Under the pieces are notes generated by a model. It saw nothing but the letters and a program-made list of their open reading frames with translations. It was not told the origin of the DNA and made no database searches. Shown one piece after another: positions 35,893 to 37,376 of a stretch of DNA of 37,376 nucleotides (the stretch's first letter is position 1; every line of letters starts with the position of its first letter). The translations under genes were made by a program, and so were the position numbers. Origin of the DNA: Aquabacterium sp. (GTDB lineage: Bacteria > Pseudomonadota > Gammaproteobacteria > Burkholderiales > Burkholderiaceae_C). The stretch spans positions 1-37,376 of the forward strand of contig NZ_JAIZVX010000019.1 in NCBI RefSeq assembly GCF_021768455.1. Direction: 5' to 3'.

Positions 35893-37376
35893 TCACCCGG
35901 AAACGACAGCGCCCTCACTCCAGGCAAACAACTCGTCCAGGTCATGGTCGCCGCAGTGTGGGAGTCCCCATGGCAAGGCGAAGTCCACCGCGGCCTTGCG
36001 TTGCCGTGCGGCTGCGGCCAGGAGCGTCGGCACAGCGAAAGAGGTGTCACGGTCCATAGCGCCATGACGAATGCGCCAGCGTGAGGCCACCGTTGAGCGC
36101 TCATCGGCGATCTGCCACATCGCGTCCATAGACCTCACCGTGCGCACATCAGCGCACTCCGCATCGCTCACCATGCTGCGGCGAAACGCGAAATCGGTGA
36201 AGTGGCGGTTGTCGGTCATCGACGAACCGAACAACTGATTCTCTCCCGTCTCCAGTGCCAGGCCATCGAATCCGGGCAAGGATTTCATGCGTCCTGCTGC
36301 CCGCACATGTGCATCAAAGTCCAAAGCCTGGATCTGCCCATTCTGGATGGTCAGCCAATGGGCACCAGCAAGGTCTTCGCCACCATCCAGGGCGCGTTGT
36401 GCAGCAGCTTTCAACAGGGCGGTGATGTGGTCGCGAAGGCGACCTTGCCCATCGGCCTCCAGGGTCAAGGGCGTGCCATCAGGTGCCCGAAGGCCAAGCT
36501 GGTTCACATACGCAACGAAATCGGCACGCAATGCAGCTGACAAAACCAGTTGAGCCTCGTCCAACCGCCCCACGATCTCCTTACGCTGCACCCTGAAATC
36601 CAGCATGGTGATGGCCACATTGCGGTACTCACGCAGCCCCTCGAACTGCCACTCATACGCTTCATCGGCATGGGCAAGGTTGGTGATGGGGCAATAGGCC
36701 GAGACGGCAAAGACGTCGTCTCGGCCCGGTGCCGCACCCAAGGCCTGCAGGTCGGCCTCGTAGTCCGGGTGATTGCCACTGGCCCCTAGCAAGGCAGATA
36801 GCGCACCGCCTGCGCTGGTGCCATTTGACACGATGCGCTCCACATTGCCAGGCAATGGCCCGCTGTTGTATCTCAACCAGCGCACCGCTGCTTTCAGGTC
36901 GACGATCGCAGCCGGGGCTTTGCCGGTCCAGAGTCCGTCCGCCGCCTGCAGGGTCCGACCGCGGGCGCCTGGGGCGGCCACAATGAAACCGCGAGACAAG
37001 GCGATGGCACTGGCTGTTGGCGCTGCCTCCGTTGAAGGCGGCCCCATGCGACTGGTCAGGGTGCCTGGCTTTGCGGGCATGTAGCCTCCCACACCGATTG
37101 GCAGGAAAATAGGCGCCGTGCACGCATCAAAGGCACCGATGTGCCCCCCGTGGAAGTAGACCTCAGGCACGTACAGGTTGATGGCCTGGTAGGCCGGTTC
37201 GATCGGACGGGCAACCACCGGCACGCCCTCATAAGCCCTAACCTGAATGGTCTGGTCACCCACCGTCACAGACTGCGGGTTGTAGCGAGTCGGGTCCCAT
37301 CGCAGTGCGTCCGCAACCGGGACCGGATGAACTGGCGCGGCCTCCGATTCAGGGGCTGTCGCGAAAGCGGCCCGGG
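35893..37376 (-). CDS. Subtype B tannase-like esterase (5'-truncated by window edge)
   Basis: An alpha/beta-hydrolase resembling bacterial subtype B tannases, which cleave galloyl esters of plant tannins. 493 residues are visible. The frame stays open to the right edge (upstream residues read LRWDPTRYNPQSV before an internal GTG at 37267-37269), so the start and any signal peptide lie outside. The nucleophile elbow GTSAGG has its Ser at 36814-36816, and the likely catalytic His is in GDHDLDELFAW (35944-35946) near the C-terminus. Other family-like blocks are INLYVPEVYF, FIVAAPGARGRT and AAVRWLRYNSGPLPGN. Feruloyl esterases are relatives, so the exact substrate is uncertain. Lower GC than upstream genes and the location beyond a tRNA suggest it may have been acquired. 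Confidence 0.8.
   Translation of the reverse strand, partial: RAAFATAPESEAAPVHPVPVADALRWDPTRYNPQSVTVGDQTIQVRAYEGVPVVARPIEPAYQAINLYVPEVYFHGGHIGAFDACTAPIFLPIGVGGYMPAKPGTLTSRMGPPSTEAAPTASAIALSRGFIVAAPGARGRTLQAADGLWTGKAPAAIVDLKAAVRWLRYNSGPLPGNVERIVSNGTSAGGALSALLGASGNHPDYEADLQALGAAPGRDDVFAVSAYCPITNLAHADEAYEWQFEGLREYRNVAITMLDFRVQRKEIVGRLDEAQLVLSAALRADFVAYVNQLGLRAPDGTPLTLEADGQGRLRDHITALLKAAAQRALDGGEDLAGAHWLTIQNGQIQALDFDAHVRAAGRMKSLPGFDGLALETGENQLFGSSMTDNRHFTDFAFRRSMVSDAECADVRTVRSMDAMWQIADERSTVASRWRIRHGAMDRDTSFAVPTLLAAAARQRKAAVDFALPWGLPHCGDHDLDELFAWSEGAVVSG

Noticed and set aside
35562-36059. 165-codon + strand ORF starting inside tRNA-Phe
   Set aside because: It begins within the tRNA, runs through its terminator and then antisense to the tannase-like gene; no plausible initiation signal.
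35893-37269. Tannase-like gene as an intact ORF starting at GTG 37267-37269
   Set aside because: The frame continues open and family-like upstream to the window edge, so this GTG is internal and the gene is truncated by the window.

Overview
The window reads as a contiguous piece of a high-GC betaproteobacterial chromosome, most likely order Burkholderiales (Comamonadaceae or Aquabacterium/Ideonella-like). This rests on gene order (gyrA - DUF2059 - serC - pheA - tyrA - aroA/cmk - rpsA - ihfB - lapA - lapB, and rsmB - DUF4390 - ntrY - ntrX), on the ferroox-type GshA and on codon use. Genus is not resolvable by eye. Almost all of it is core genome. No transposase, integrase, phage gene, CRISPR array or rRNA was seen.

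Region 1 (1-12.5 kb, all + strand): 3' part of gyrA, a secreted DUF2059 protein, then serC, pheA and tyrA (serine and Phe/Tyr synthesis), one ORF in which EPSP synthase (AroA) is fused to CMP kinase (Cmk), rpsA (ribosomal protein S1) with a structured leader, ihfB, and the envelope/LPS-control pair lapA-lapB. Factor-independent terminators follow gyrA, the DUF2059 gene and lapB. A large GNRA-capped hairpin separates rpsA from ihfB.

Region 2 (12.5-22.6 kb): comM and a PCu(A)C copper chaperone on the minus strand. Divergent from comM is the nitrogen operon glnK-amtB, with a recognisable sigma-54 promoter and an upstream NtrC-type site, closed by a textbook terminator. A sigma-70 promoter then leads into gshA - kup - benE-like - gshB, so both glutathione-synthesis steps flank a potassium transporter and a BenE-family transporter.

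Region 3 (22.6-29.2 kb): a NarX/LuxR-type two-component pair on the minus strand (kinase and regulator overlap by 4 nt), a divergent uup ABC-F ATPase, and a convergent lone ptsI (enzyme I) without ptsH or an EIIA gene beside it.

Region 4 (29.2-35.7 kb): an OlsB-like ornithine-lipid N-acyltransferase preceded by four GTCA-containing 7-mers at exact 11-bp spacing (a double Pho box). Then come rsmB, a DUF4390 exported protein, ntrY, and an NtrX-like regulator that has receiver and Fis-type HTH domains but no AAA+ domain. A tRNA-Phe(GAA) with its own terminator follows.

Region 5 (35.7-37.4 kb): a short gene-free stretch and a 5'-truncated subtype B tannase-like esterase on the minus strand. Base composition looks less GC-rich here than upstream, so the tRNA may mark the edge of an accessory segment.

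The regulatory theme is nutrient sensing: nitrogen (sigma-54/NtrC-type site at glnK-amtB, and NtrY/NtrX), phosphate (Pho boxes before olsB) and possibly carbon/phosphotransfer (ptsI). The strongest leads are the Pho-box array at olsB, the AAA+-less NtrX, the AroA-Cmk fusion and the structured rpsA leader and trailer.
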